A stretch of DNA of 28,051 nucleotides from Nemertoderma westbladi (GCA_032718475.1 JAUCBJ010004748.1:1-28051); one strand, 5' to 3'. Shown: positions 17,877 through 27,573, counted from the first letter of the stretch. Notes: generated by a model not told the origin, from the sequence alone. Numbers and translations: made by a program.

Positions 17877-18252
17877 ACCCCTTTAAGAAACCTCGTTATT
17901 GCACTAGAACGAAATATCACTTGGGTTGTCTAAAATAACAGCGACATTGATCTGTAGGCCTACAGTAGTAACAATCACTATCCGTTATTAATACATGGGG
18001 ATGATTTGGTGGAAGGAGTTTCAACAATCCCAAAAGTCCAATTAAATTAAAATTGATAGAATGTTAACGTGTTATCTTATTGTTGGAGCACGCTCTATAT
18101 TTATTTATTTTGGTAGGATTTACTGTAAGTCCAATTAAAAACCAAGGAAAAAAATTGGCAACAATTGGGCAGCGAAGTGAAACTATTGCAGCGGATTACA
18201 AGAAGTGCAACGATCGTTATCTGTACTTCGAAATTTGATAAGAGTTCTTGAC
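17877..18252. other. AT-rich spacer, nothing recognised
   Basis: No open frame of note, no repeat and no RNA gene is visible between the satellite edge and the hairpin locus. Confidence 0.5.
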
Positions 18253-18391
18253 AGAACCATTATTGAAGTTATTGAAGTCCCAGTTGGATATCGAAATCGT
18301 AGTAAAATTAATATTACAAGCGCTTGTCATTAGTTTCAATAGTTTCAATTCGCGCTTGTAATATTAATTTTACTACGAGAACCATTATTGA
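18253..18391. repeat. Perfect 26-bp inverted repeat flanked by a 14-bp direct repeat
   Basis: Left arm 18298-18323 and right arm 18352-18377 are exact reverse complements (each with GTAATATTAATTTTACTAC or its complement) around a 28-nt loop that contains TAGTTTCAA twice. AGAACCATTATTGA occurs at 18253-18266 and at 18378-18391, the latter abutting the right arm. The perfection suggests recent fold-back or template-switch synthesis, or selection for a hairpin RNA; the sequence alone does not decide. Confidence 0.9.
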
Positions 18392-19805
18392 CATGACACC
18401 AATGCAATTAAAGTACATAACCATCATATATGACCCCAGGGAATTGAGGTAGTTTAGTGATTGATATGCTGCCACTTAAATACGATACTAATAGTTAGCC
18501 CACCTTGGTAGGCTAATTCAACCTTGTTCAATACCATTCCCTAAAACAGTTTGTTCTAAAACTTCCATTAGTGGAAATTGAATTTTATAAGTTCGTTAAT
18601 AAATGCATTAGTATGATAATTGAATAAGATAATGAATGGCGGTGGGTGACGAAAGGCATAAAGAGTTAACTATCTAATGTGTGATGATGATGTACGGTAA
18701 GTACTGTACCTTACACAAATGCTCCATCGTATCACAAATATAATTTAACGTTAGATAAGAAAGCGATTTCTTGTCAAACTCTGACACAATCCATTATAGT
18801 GTACTTTAGGTAATTTAGGTAAAGGCTACATTCTTCAAGAGAACTTATCCATAATCCTTGGCTTTGGATAATCCTTGGCGTTGGATAAGCCCAGGAACAA
18901 GAAACAAAGAGGCTGCCCATGTAAAAAGGATGTGCATAATCAATCATTTAACTTCGCAATATGTCCTCATATTTAAGTCACATTTTAATGGAACTCTCTG
19001 ATCGTTTATGACTCCCAAACGTCCCAACTGTCTGGAAATTGAATTTTTACGCAGCTGCACGCCGCAGACACAGCTGCTCGATGAAATGTAATTATTTCAC
19101 GCTATGACCGGTATCATAGTCAGAATGTCTGCATTGTAATGGATACCATGATGATGAAAACCGGATAAAGAAAATAATACACAATCACCCCTCAAGTCAT
19201 AACAGTTTATCCCACAGTAAAATACCTCCCTCAATCACTTTCCATTGAAGAGTAATTTCTTAATTTAATTTCCTACAGAGTAAATCTTGTGAAACTAAAA
19301 CTTCATTTTTTAACAGAATGTAAAATTGGAACGATTTGCCTAATGAAATAAAAAACTCAGACAATCAAAATTATTTTGAATTTGCAGTTAAATCTCAGCT
19401 CCGTGAGCAATGTAAAAATAAATACAATTCTACCGTCCTAAGGCAAATCCATGTATCTCGAATTTTGACGAAAATTTGACATTGGTGTCATTTTAAAGCT
19501 TACGGTGAGCTCTATCTGGTGGTAGAACTTAATGGAGTGCACCTAATCTCTAAAGGAGTTAAAAGAGTGTAATTCTAATGTGAAAATGACACTCCATGTA
19601 AACTACATTGTTTTAACAAAAGCTGTGGAAATTTATATATTTTACATGATGTAATATAAGTAAACTGCTTAGGGCACTGGTTAGAATTTGTAAGGTAAAT
19701 AAATCCATGTAACTCGAAAATCAAAATAAAATACATTTTTATTAAATAGCTAGTTTAAGTTTGGAGCTCTAAGACTTCTAAATATACTATTCAACTAACC
19801 TTTAG
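18392..19805. other. AT-rich gene-free stretch with a 17-bp tandem repeat
   Basis: No coding region is seen. ATAATCCTTGGCTTTGG (18851-18867) is followed directly by ATAATCCTTGGCGTTGG (18868-18884), one mismatch. AAATCCATGTA-CTCGAA occurs twice (about 19445 and 19702), suggesting a faint dispersed repeat. Confidence 0.5.
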
Positions 19806-19962
19806 TGTTGGCTGTTATCTTTGTTGACTTCTTCAAGGCCTTTGATTCAGTCTCTCACTCACGTATGTTCAGCATACTTTCATTATATGGGATTCCTGAT
19901 GAAATTATTGCAGCAATCAGATCAGTGTTACAGAAGTTATCCCAAACCAATATACGAGAATA
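19806..19962 (+). pseudogene. Reverse transcriptase motif A fragment, RTE-like family
   Basis: The plus strand reads LAVIFVDFFKAFDSVSHSRM then LYGIPDEIIAAIRSVLQ up to a stop at 19960-19962. FVDFFKAFDSV is RT motif A with the catalytic Asp. It lies in order upstream of the C-terminal fragment at 20110-20353 and presumably belongs to the same internally deleted copy. In the better copy at 4767-5783 this part is missing. Confidence 0.65.
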
Positions 19963-20109
19963 ACCGCAAATATGTGATGCAATAAATGACAAGATTATGA
20001 GAGTAACAACCGGAGATGACCTATTGGCTATAGCGTGAGTGATGGTATGACATGGTTACAAAGCCATCTAAAAGTATGAATGCATATTAGAATGTTAAAT
20101 ATGTATCAG

Positions 20110-20353
20110 CACAACAAAGTGCATAATCTTGTACTTTGGCAGCCTCATGGAGTGAATAAGCATGGTGTACAGCTCATGACTTTCTTGAGACGCATCTTAA
20201 AGGACACTGGCCTTACAGATGCGGATGATCTAGCAAATGTCATGGGTGATAGGGAGTTGTGGCGGTGCAATTTTGTTGACAAGCCGGCACAGCATTCTTA
20301 AAAATGCAGCTGCAATGCAGCATGCCGATCCTAGTAGTAGTAGTAGTAGTAGC
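20110..20353 (+). pseudogene. 3' end of a (TAG)n-tailed retroelement, second copy
   Basis: The plus strand encodes NLVLWQPHGVNKHGVQLMTF and then ILKDTGLTDADDLANVMG, GDRELWRCNFVDKPAQHS and a stop. It then has the same 3' sequence (AAATGCAGCTGCAATGCAGC, GCCGATCC) and TAG repeat as the minus-strand copy ending at 4707. I count only a handful of differences over ~230 bases, so both copies come from a recently active family. Everything between motif A (19962) and here is missing or replaced. Confidence 0.85.
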
Positions 20354-20718
20354 ACAACAAACAATGGTGCAATAACCTAAGGTAGGAATGCAATAATACA
20401 GTAAGGACAATGCATGAACCATTAGTACATAGGGGAAATACCAGGTCACTCACGGCTGAGAGGAAGTAGCTAGGAATTTGTATACGAAAGGTGAAGAAGG
20501 TGTAACCTATATGGGAGAGTAGTCAGATGTTGGTGCCAATTTATTGAAGTATATAAGATTATGTTTTAGGAAACTTGTTTAATCTACAGGTGCATTTCTA
20601 CAATAACTTCCCTGTTACCTTTATATTATTACTGTAACTTATATTGTATTATTGGTGATTACGCTACTTCGCACCGTATGTGCAATAGCATTGTTGGTGA
20701 GACAATATTATCTAGTAA
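20354..20718. other. Spacer with no recognised content
   Basis: No gene, repeat or RNA signature is visible between the (TAG)n tail and the first of the two lysine/glutamate-rich frames. Confidence 0.5.
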
Positions 20719-21024
20719 ATGCCATTCATTATATTACAAGTCAACAAGAACCCTCTAAATTATTACACTGCTTCTGGGGTTAACGCATATCCTCGACTGG
20801 CCATTCGTTGGACCAACCAAGTGGCGATAAATTTAGCGCAAGAGCATGATAAAAAGGAGAGAGAGAAAGTTCAGAGAGACCAGAGAGAGGAGCGCCACTG
20901 TAGGAGAGAGCAGGAGGAACAGGAACGACGTGAGAAAAGTGAGCAGCAGGAATATGAAGAAGGAAGGAACAAGAGTAATGATAGGGATGCTAAGCAACAG
21001 CCAGCGAAGCATTCAACCAATTAG
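20719..21024 (+). CDS. Unrecognised charged coiled-coil reading frame
   Basis: A 101-codon plus-strand frame starting MPFIILQVNKNPLNYYT is followed from about residue 45 by a dense run of K/E/R/Q (EKVQRDQREERHCRRE and onward) that would form a charged helix. I do not recognise the N-terminal part (YPRLAIRWTNQVAINLAQEH). A strong splice-donor word, AGG|GTAAGT, lies at 21026-21034 just past the stop. It could be a retroelement ORF1/gag fragment, an exon of a host gene read in part, or chance purine-rich sequence. Confidence 0.25.
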   Translation: MPFIILQVNKNPLNYYTASGVNAYPRLAIRWTNQVAINLAQEHDKKEREKVQRDQREERHCRREQEEQERREKSEQQEYEEGRNKSNDRDAKQQPAKHSTN

Positions 21025-21129
21025 AAGGGTAAGTTACTTTACCTAACAGGTTTAGGTGGAAACGACAATATATTAACTGGCACAGGGAATATTAACCAAG
21101 TTGGAACTCAGGAATAGAAAATAGAATAG

Positions 21130-21378
21130 ATGCGACCCCTCACAATAGAAATCATAGACGACCCTGTATATGGAGAAGAATTATTACCTAGTAATAACAA
21201 ACCCAAGGAGACTAAGAAGAAGGAAGAGGTTAAGGAGAAGGAGCAAGATTATAAAAATATGTTTGACTCATCATCAGGATCGGCAATTCATGTAAGTCAA
21301 TCACCAATCGTCATTGAAAACGATAACCAGTACTGGCACCGTACCAGTACCGGTACAATAATATTACCGACTATTTAG
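21130..21378 (+). CDS. Unrecognised lysine/glutamate-rich reading frame
   Basis: 82 codons from ATG at 21130: MRPLTIEIIDDPVYGEELLP, then KETKKKEEVKEKEQ, then a Ser-rich tail ending in ACCGGTACC-type repeat DNA. It is in the same orientation as, and 105 bp after, the previous charged frame, with similar bias, so the two may be remnants of one protein. No homologue is recognised. Confidence 0.2.
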   Translation: MRPLTIEIIDDPVYGEELLPSNNKPKETKKKEEVKEKEQDYKNMFDSSSGSAIHVSQSPIVIENDNQYWHRTSTGTIILPTI

Positions 21379-21990
21379 ATCAAAAATATATTATTGAATT
21401 CAAATACTAAAAGTATGCCATATAGGGGGGCTAAAAATGCCAGAAACGGATTCAGCGTCAAAAAAAAACCCAGGAGGTGTAAATTTCTATTAACACATTG
21501 TCAGAAGCGATACAGTGTGAGATAATCTATAAAATCTTGTTTTTCAATCTTTAACTGCGTTTTTCTCAATAATATTTTTTTTCATTTTGCCAGCACTAAA
21601 AACCGTACTAGACCGCCAGTTTTTAATAATTTTCCTTGAAATTTTAACACTACAGGACATGACAGGGATTCGAAATTATAGAGGAAATTTTGAGATTCGT
21701 ATTGCACCGCTGGTTTTTGGTAAAAATGTAGAACTTTTTTCACAAAATTCGAATTTTCGACATTTCTCGGGTTGACGACAAAATAGGAAAAAATCCTCTA
21801 TAAAATAAACTTCGTCTAAAGAAGCCCTCCAGCAAATTTCTAGGGTTTTATTCGAATCAAAACAAATAAATAAATAAAGTGAGATATTGATAAAATTGGA
21901 TTGATTCTGGTTGCACCCGGGTTAACAAGGACCGCATCACTCAGTGGTACACCAGGCTGGGGTCGAAAAATCGGCTACTGGAACAAATGA
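21379..21990. other. Unassigned sequence
   Basis: AT-rich sequence with a 62-codon frame at 21587-21775 that shows no recognisable motif. No transposon end, repeat or RNA gene was identified. Confidence 0.5.
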
Positions 21991-22065
21991 CAGAAGAAAA
22001 ATGTAAATGTAAAAAGATACTAAAGATTGCTACAATGAACGTATGCACTCTGAAAGCTCAGTAAA
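21990..22065 (+). pseudogene. Endonuclease N-terminal fragment of an RTE-like retroelement
   Basis: The plus strand encodes KKILKIATMNVCTLKAQ before a stop. IATxNVxTL is the start of the APE endonuclease in RTE-like elements. The rest of the endonuclease and RT is gone; the C-terminal end of a related protein follows at 22260. Confidence 0.5.
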
Positions 22066-22168
22066 CAGGGTAACATGGTAGCTCTGACAACATTGTAAAC
22101 GCTATGCCAACAAGCAACAACCAAAACTGACAACCGTTATTAACGCTAATTAATGTTAATTATTATTT

Positions 22169-22222
22169 GAGGGAAAGGAGCACATTACAATGGAATGTTA
22201 TTCTAACCAAAACAGTAAACGA
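22169..22222 (-). repeat. Single dispersed copy of the 68-bp minisatellite unit
   Basis: On the minus strand: TCGTTTACTGTTTTGGTTAG, then AATAACATTCCATTGTAATG, then TGCTCCTTTCCCTC. This aligns with the unit of the array at 3233-3760. It lies between two decayed retroelement fragments. Confidence 0.8.
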
Positions 22223-22259
22223 TATTCATGAGAACAGATCACATATTTATATTTGTCGT

Positions 22260-22565
22260 TGTCGGCAGTGGTTGTCTGCTGTTGGTACTATAACACCTGT
22301 ACCAACCACCCTCCATAAACGCAGATTAAGATTCAGTGGGCACTGCTGGAGAAGTAAAGACGAGGTCATACCAGATCTACTTTTCTGGCAACCAACTCAT
22401 GGAAAGCGTAGTCGTGGACGACCGGCCATAACATATTATATAGATCAACTTGAAAGGGATACTGAACTTAAGAGAAACGAAATTGTGACAACTATGGAGA
22501 ATCGGGAAGCCTGGAAGGTTCTAATTTCAACTGTCACCTATCACCTTTCAACCTATCACCTCCAC
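22260..22565 (+). pseudogene. C-terminal fragment of a second RTE-like reverse transcriptase
   Basis: The plus-strand frame includes RRLRFSGHCWRSKDEVIPDL, then LLFWQPTHGKRSRGRP, then YIDQLERDTELKRNEI and a stop at 22566. It is homologous to the LRFAGHCFRREDQP/LVLWQPHG block of the elements at 4767 and 20110 but clearly a different family. The part before residue LSAVGT is minisatellite-derived and not RT. Confidence 0.75.
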
Positions 22566-22569
22566 TGAT

Positions 22570-23630
22570 ATTATTGTTTTCGTTACGTTAATACTATCAG
22601 AGTTAACTGAATTTCCAGAATGTCTTCTTGGTAGATTGGGGCATGATGCCAAGACTAACTAAAGTAGTTATTTTTCAATGATATTTTGACCAGAATAAAT
22701 TTAACAATATTTTTTTTTATTACCATAATTCCAAACCCTCTCTTTAATACAAATCAGTATTAAATTATTCAGTACTAAATCCTAAAAAAATAACTGAAAA
22801 ATATATTATAAATGAAAAAATAAAAATAAATAAATAAATACTAAAAAATTCAGTACTAAATTAATGTAGCCACCAACAAAATCTCTGCAGTATTATTATA
22901 TATTAATTCAATTGACTAAATCAAACATAAATTAATAAATATTAATGGTTATAAGATACTCAATGTCGATATACGTCGAGACATTGGCTCTTGAGAATAT
23001 AAGCGCCGTGGATAAACGTATGATAAAATTACGCAACGAAATTTGAAAATATGATGCTAGGAAAACATTTGGATAGGTTAAAGTTGAAAATAATCGAAAA
23101 CCTTTAATAGTTGGCTGCAAGACGTCACGAAATTTATTTATGACTCTTTTATTCTCGAATTGGGTAGGGTTTTTCTAAATTGGCATTTAAAAATCGAATG
23201 TACTAATTTGCGGTGAATTTAACAGCTAAATTAGTTATTATATTGTCGGGCTGTCTCTAGCATCCAATATAGTTTCGGTTAGGCAAAGTAAACAACAAAC
23301 TGGGTGTTGCTGGAAGAGCATCAAGAACATCCCTCCCCTTGTTGGAACCATACTAATGTCAATGTCTTTCTCACAGAATTAGGGTAATTTAACCTTCATT
23401 AACAACTTTAATCAATGACCAATAAATTTATCAATGACATACCTGACCTGACCAATCAAAAATAGGTAGAATAAGACATTTGTTGAAGAGAGCCATCTAA
23501 GAGAGCCAGTAGGTTGGATTTGAAATGTTTAACTGCCAGTGGATTTCAGGAAGATCAGCCTTATGGCCACGAAGTTGGCGGAGCCTTAGCGAATTGACAC
23601 TGTTAGGGGGTGGGTCAATTTATGCAAATA
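22570..23630. other. AT-rich gene-free stretch
   Basis: There is no supported gene. ATTCAGTACTAAAT occurs twice (about 22768 and 22849) around simple A/T repeats, including a TAAA run. Otherwise nothing is recognised. Confidence 0.5.
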
Positions 23631-23702
23631 GTTGTCGTCGTCGTCGTCGTCGTCGTTGTCGTCGTCGTCGTCGTCGTCGTTGTCGTCGTCGTCGTCGTCG
23701 TT
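23631..23702 (+). repeat. GTC trinucleotide microsatellite
   Basis: About 24 trinucleotides of GTC with three GTT interruptions. A much shorter GTTGTCGTCGTT sits at the equivalent place (24005-24017) in the next 315-bp repeat, so the long tract expanded after that duplication. The arginine-rich frame across it (23525-23752) is a by-product. Confidence 0.95.
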
Positions 23703-24420
23703 ACGATTTTGACATGCTAATAACTTTGTCGGATTTAAAGCTGCCAAGTTGAAAATTTGTAGGTATCAATATGAGCAAAAGTTGAGATTTTTGAGAGACT
23801 TTCAGACACCATCAGTGCAATGGTCTCCCGCTAGAGGGCCACATGTCTAAACATTAAATGCCCTCCCATTTCTTTGCTTTTAATCCGTTTAAGCTGAAAC
23901 TTGGCAGATATGTATTAGACCATTAGCTGTGACTTTCAAAGGAGGCGAATCCATCTGCAGTTCTCCAGTATGCCGCTAGAGGGCCAAATGTCTGAAAGTG
24001 AAATCGTTGTCGTCGTTATGATATTGACATGCTTATAACTTTGTCGAATTTAAAGCTGCCAAGTTGAAAATTTGTTTTGTTGAAAATCAGTTCAACAGTC
24101 ACCCGCTATAGGACTACTTTATGCCTGAAAGTGAATAGATTCTCCCGTCTCATTGATTTTAATCAGTTTAAGCTGAATCTTGCCAAATATTCTGGACCAC
24201 ATGCTGCGTCTTTGTGGGGGGGGGGGGGAGATTTAATCGGTCTGCCGCTATACGACGAAATTTCTGAAAGTGAGATCCGTCTCTCATTTCGTTATCCGTT
24301 ATTCAAGATGAAACTTGGCCGATGTACGTATGTCTATTCATCCATAGGCTGTGTCTTTGTGGGGCTGGAGACCCTAATCCATCTTCAGTTCTCACTATAC
24401 CGCTAGTGTCAGAAATGTCT
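23701..24420 (+). repeat. Degenerate ~140-bp tandem repeat containing CTCF-like words
   Basis: CCGCTAGAGGGC or a variant recurs at 23828, 23973, 24103, 24245 and 24400, i.e. every 130-155 bp. Each is followed by words such as TGTCTGAAAGTGA, TTTTAATCCGTTTAAGCTGA and ACTTGGC. A 60-bp segment (23701-23760 and 24016-24075) is repeated at 315 bp. A 13-base G run interrupts one copy at 24216-24228. CCGCTAGAGGGC matches the core of the animal CTCF motif; only the first two copies keep it intact. Confidence 0.75.
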
Positions 24421-24519
24421 GAATAGAAATGAAAGAGGTAAAAAGTGATTAGGCGAAATCTGCTTAAAATTTGCTAATACAGTAATACTTTCGAATTAGT
24501 ACTTAAATTAAATTTAAGT

Positions 24520-24548
24520 CACGTGCTGCGCGAAGGCCCCACTTCGTG
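24520..24548 (+). repeat. Left arm of a 29-bp inverted pair
   Basis: CACGTGCTGCGCGAAGG followed by CCCCACTTCGTG. The reverse complement occurs at 27658-27686 with two mismatches. TTAA lies two bases outside. This may be a transposon terminal repeat or one of two opposed copies of a dispersed repeat. Confidence 0.75.
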
Positions 24549-24649
24549 TAGTATGTAGTTTTATTCTGAAATTGTAACATAAAGAAATGATAGCATCGAG
24601 TTAAGTTGGTGAAGCAGATATGACTGTCACTGGCTTGGCGGAGCAACTA

Positions 24650-25690
24650 AAGCTATGGATCATAAAGGATATCATAAATCCCCTCCATAGTTGAATGGAA
24701 GGTTCCGGGAACAGATGCTGCGTTTCTGACGAGGATTACAATTATGAGGCGTTGGAGCAGGAATCGGTGGGACAGTTTCGAAACTGGAAACTTTCTGTGG
24801 CTGGGCCCGGGTGACCAAAGGTTTCAAACAAAATGGGAGAGAAACTACAACAACCGCGTCCATGACCAGTTTTTTACCATGACTCTTTGGAACGAGTGAC
24901 ATTCCATCAACACTTTTCCTATCGGAGAGGTATAGACAGACAGGGCGGCTCGAGGATGGAGGGTACAATGTGTATAGGTTAGGGCATGCTTAAAAATATC
25001 GTTAAGAAGCGCATGATGAAGGAAACGGCTGGTGCTCAATTAGCACGATAGGCCATGGAGAGTCCGTATGTCTCTACTTGGGAGCCGCAGCATACATAAG
25101 TGTGGCTCCATCAAATGGCAGCCTAACTGGGTGGTGATGGAGACACAGAACTGCGTGTTGGTCAGTTTGAGCCCTAAAGATGAGCGCGGAATGGTCTCTA
25201 ACCAATAGCTGGTTGTTGAACCCTCAATGGAGTTGAGGTGGGCAATGGTGGTAATGGGTAGCTGCGTTGTTCTGTAGAGATGCGAGATTTACCTTGTGGA
25301 TTGTGGTAGTCCAAGTGTTCTGTTTGTCTGATTCAGGAATTCTCACTCCAGGGGCGACGGAAGAGGTCCAGAGATGCAGTGCTTCAGTGGAAATCGGGTA
25401 GGGTGGTTGAAGAGGAGCAGTTGGGGCGAACAGGTGCCTCAACCGAGAGGATCAGGCAGCCGCGGAAGCTAGATAGACATGGTACTGCTGAACTCATGCC
25501 GAGGCCACCCAGTGAGACCGGAAACTGACGAGTTGCGGGGGGTGGCTAGATCAAAGGTAGAGCTGACGAATGGGTAGGCGGTGGTGGCTGTTCTCGTCAA
25601 TCAGGAGGACATGGAGGGTGCTTCTTCTGAAACATCTCTATAGTTTCCAGACAGACTGGAGCAATGGAATCATGTGAGAAAGCAATGCAG
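24650..25690 (-). pseudogene. Decayed second copy of the zinc-finger/nuclease retroelement
   Basis: In several minus-strand frames, in order: FPVSLGGLGMSSA near 25530, QNTWTTTIHKVNLASLQ near 25290, SSLGLKLTNTQFCVSI near 25170, MEPHLC ... LHGLSC near 25060 (finger), then SVDGMSLVPKSHGKKLVMD near 24900. The last aligns with PDGMTLSPW..GRMLVWD of the copy at 5784-6720; the catalytic-looking Pro of PDG is Val here and Trp is Met. Multiple frameshifts and stops (for example TAA after HGLSC) show long decay. It extends further upstream than the first copy, into the region between RT and finger. Confidence 0.6.
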
Positions 25691-25699
25691 ATCATGCCC

Positions 25700-25745
25700 T
25701 TAACCCCTTCCTGGCTAGAGCGTACGCGGTACGCTCCCATGCTGC
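25700..25745 (+). mobile_element. piggyBac-like terminus with perfect 8-3-8 palindrome
   Basis: TTAA at 25700-25703 is followed by CCCCTTCCTGGCTAG and then GAGCGTACGCGGTACGCTC (25718-25736), an exact inverted repeat with 8-bp arms. TTAACCCCTTCCTGGC resembles many piggyBac-type ends. No matching right end was found downstream. Confidence 0.45.
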
Positions 25746-26046
25746 GGCCTACAAAATATTATCATAATCAATATTTTCAAAAGTTAACAAATATTGTTGT
25801 TATCTATGGTTACCCGTAATACAATGGACCAACATTCGTTTGGAATAATGTCCCTAATTATACAAGTATATTATGACAGAATTTCGGTTCTAGCCATTGT
25901 CAACGTCGTCACCCGTACCCATACCGGTACCGGTACCGGTATCATCATCGCTGCTATCACTATCACGATACTAGTTCTGTTGTTGTGTAGCTGTATATTG
26001 TAGTTCTGTAGTTGGTTGCAAAAGCACTTGGGCTTTTATCCCCGCA
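25746..26046. other. Spacer with short ACCGGT repeat
   Basis: ACCGGT is repeated about three times at 25922-25941. The 69-codon frame across it has no recognisable motif. Nothing else is seen. Confidence 0.5.
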
Positions 26047-26106
26047 CCCCCCCCCCCCCCCCCCTCGTCATCCTTTCTCGGTGGTGGCTTCCGCTGTTTC
26101 AGAGTA

Positions 26107-26133
<27 letters not shown>
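26047..26133. repeat. C18 and G27 homopolymers facing each other
   Basis: 18 C at 26047-26064 and 27 G at 26107-26133 are separated by 42 bp. They could pair as a stem, and the G tract can form a quadruplex. A PCR or assembly artefact is possible because homopolymers of this length are poorly sequenced. Confidence 0.9.
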
Positions 26134-26139
<6 letters not shown>

Positions 26140-26763
26140 GGTCAGTTCATATACAAATGTCTTTAATTCGCTGGTTCACAGTTGAAGCCATAGATTTATG
26201 TTTCTTCCTTCCATCGTCCAAGTTACAGCTGCTTATAATTAGTAAATCTATAATTAATCAATATAAATTTACTTTTAGATTATATTAGATTGAAATGTAA
26301 AACATAATTATTACATGCAACGCATAGGCCTATTGATTGGTGTCTCTAACATTCATGAATCCTGTGAATTGAGTTTCGAGTTAATAGCTCTTATCATAAC
26401 AATCTAGAAATCTTCTCTTTTCCTTTGAAACATTTTTGAAAAACAATTATCGTTTTAATGAATAATTTACAAGCACATGTGACATGAAGTTACAGAAGTC
26501 AAGGGAAATAATTTAACTTTCAAATTGTAAACATATCCAAAGTAACAGTAGATACCACAAAAACTATCCCTCAATTATTATAAATCTGAATTAGAATATT
26601 TTAAACATACAATGGTTCTTCTGGTGTAACTGTTTACCGTCCAGTGATAAGTCCGTAGCTTTTTACATCCCTAACTAAGTAAAATAAATTAGCTTGGCCA
26701 AAGGATTATTTACTTCCCATTTCTGGGCGGTATAATTCTCTCGTCTCAATGTTGAATTCTCAA
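26134..26763. other. AT-rich gene-free stretch
   Basis: No coding frame, repeat or RNA gene is recognised between the G homopolymer and the next minisatellite-unit copy. Confidence 0.5.
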
Positions 26764-26812
26764 TTTAGGGAAAGGAGCACGTTACAGTGGCACAATATTC
26801 TAACCAAAATAT
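26764..26812 (-). repeat. Single copy of the 68-bp minisatellite unit
   Basis: The minus strand reads ATTTTGGTTAGAATATTG, then GCCACTGTAACGTGCTCC, then TTTCCCTAA, matching the unit at 3233-3760 and the copy at 22169. Confidence 0.75.
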
Positions 26813-27124
26813 GTCAAATATTTTCAGAAATTGTAACTCCTTCTGCTTTGAAATCTATTGGCTATATCTACTGTGCTGCTTAAATAATTTCTTCCATGTT
26901 AAAATTTTAATAACTCATTAAGAAATATTATCTGCTCATAGCTTGTCAATTCTACTTGATATTTTTTTATTATATATATTTTTTTTTTTTTATAAAAAAT
27001 TTATTTGCAAAAACAAACAGTTGTGTCTCTATTGTGTGGAGTTAGTGATATCTTTAATGGAGTTAATGAATGCAAATAAACACGTTGGTTTAAAACTTAA
27101 TTAAATTTAATTTTAATTTAAAAT

Positions 27125-27178
27125 TAAAGGGAAGTTACAGATTACAGTGGCGGTGTTTTCTAGCCAAAATAATAAACC
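27125..27178 (-). repeat. Diverged single copy of the minisatellite unit
   Basis: The minus strand reads GTTTATTATTTTGGCTAGAA, then ACACCGCCACTGTAATCTG, then TAACTTCCCTTT. It has the same order of words as the 68-bp unit, with more changes. Confidence 0.65.
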
Positions 27179-27524
27179 AAAATTATATTTCACTCGCATT
27201 TACATTGCGCCACTATATGATTGTGTGATACTTTCTGATAGCGGCTTCTTTTTCGTTTTTTTTTTTCAATTTTCATTTTTGAAATAAAACTAGATATACA
27301 TTCATATTCTAAAGATGAAATTAGTTCTAAATTTTAATGCCAAATTAGGATTAGATAAACCAGAAATTGATTATTTAGGGTTATAAAGATAGTATACACC
27401 CCGACCCGTACTAAACAAACAGCTTTGGTAAAACGCAACCACCAAAGAAGGGGTGTACACGCTACGCCGACAACCGTCAAACCACTGACGACAACGACAA
27501 TAACATAACCTGTGCACATGACTC
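27179..27524. other. AT-rich spacer
   Basis: No gene is supported. GTATACACCCC (27392 region) and GGGGTGTACAC (27449 region) form a short inverted repeat. The reverse-strand 61-codon frame here has no recognisable motif. Confidence 0.45.
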
Positions 27525-27573
27525 TCGTTTATTGTTTTGGTTAGAATAACATTCCACTGTGACCTCTTTCCTC
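27525..27573 (+). repeat. Single plus-strand copy of the minisatellite unit
   Basis: CGTTTATTGTTTTGGTTAGA, then ATAACATTCCACTGTGACC, then TCTTTCCTCC. The first 20 bases match the array unit exactly, and the middle matches the copy at 22169. Confidence 0.8.

Noticed and set aside
23525-23752. Arginine-rich plus-strand frame
   Set aside because: It is the translation of the GTC microsatellite in one phase.
24077-24406. 109-codon plus-strand frame
   Set aside because: It runs through the degenerate 140-bp repeat and a G homopolymer; the frame is incidental.
25794-26003. 69-codon frame with a hydrophobic C-terminus like a membrane segment
   Set aside because: The hydrophobic part is translated from simple ATCATC/ACCGGT repeats, and the N-terminal part has no recognisable motif.
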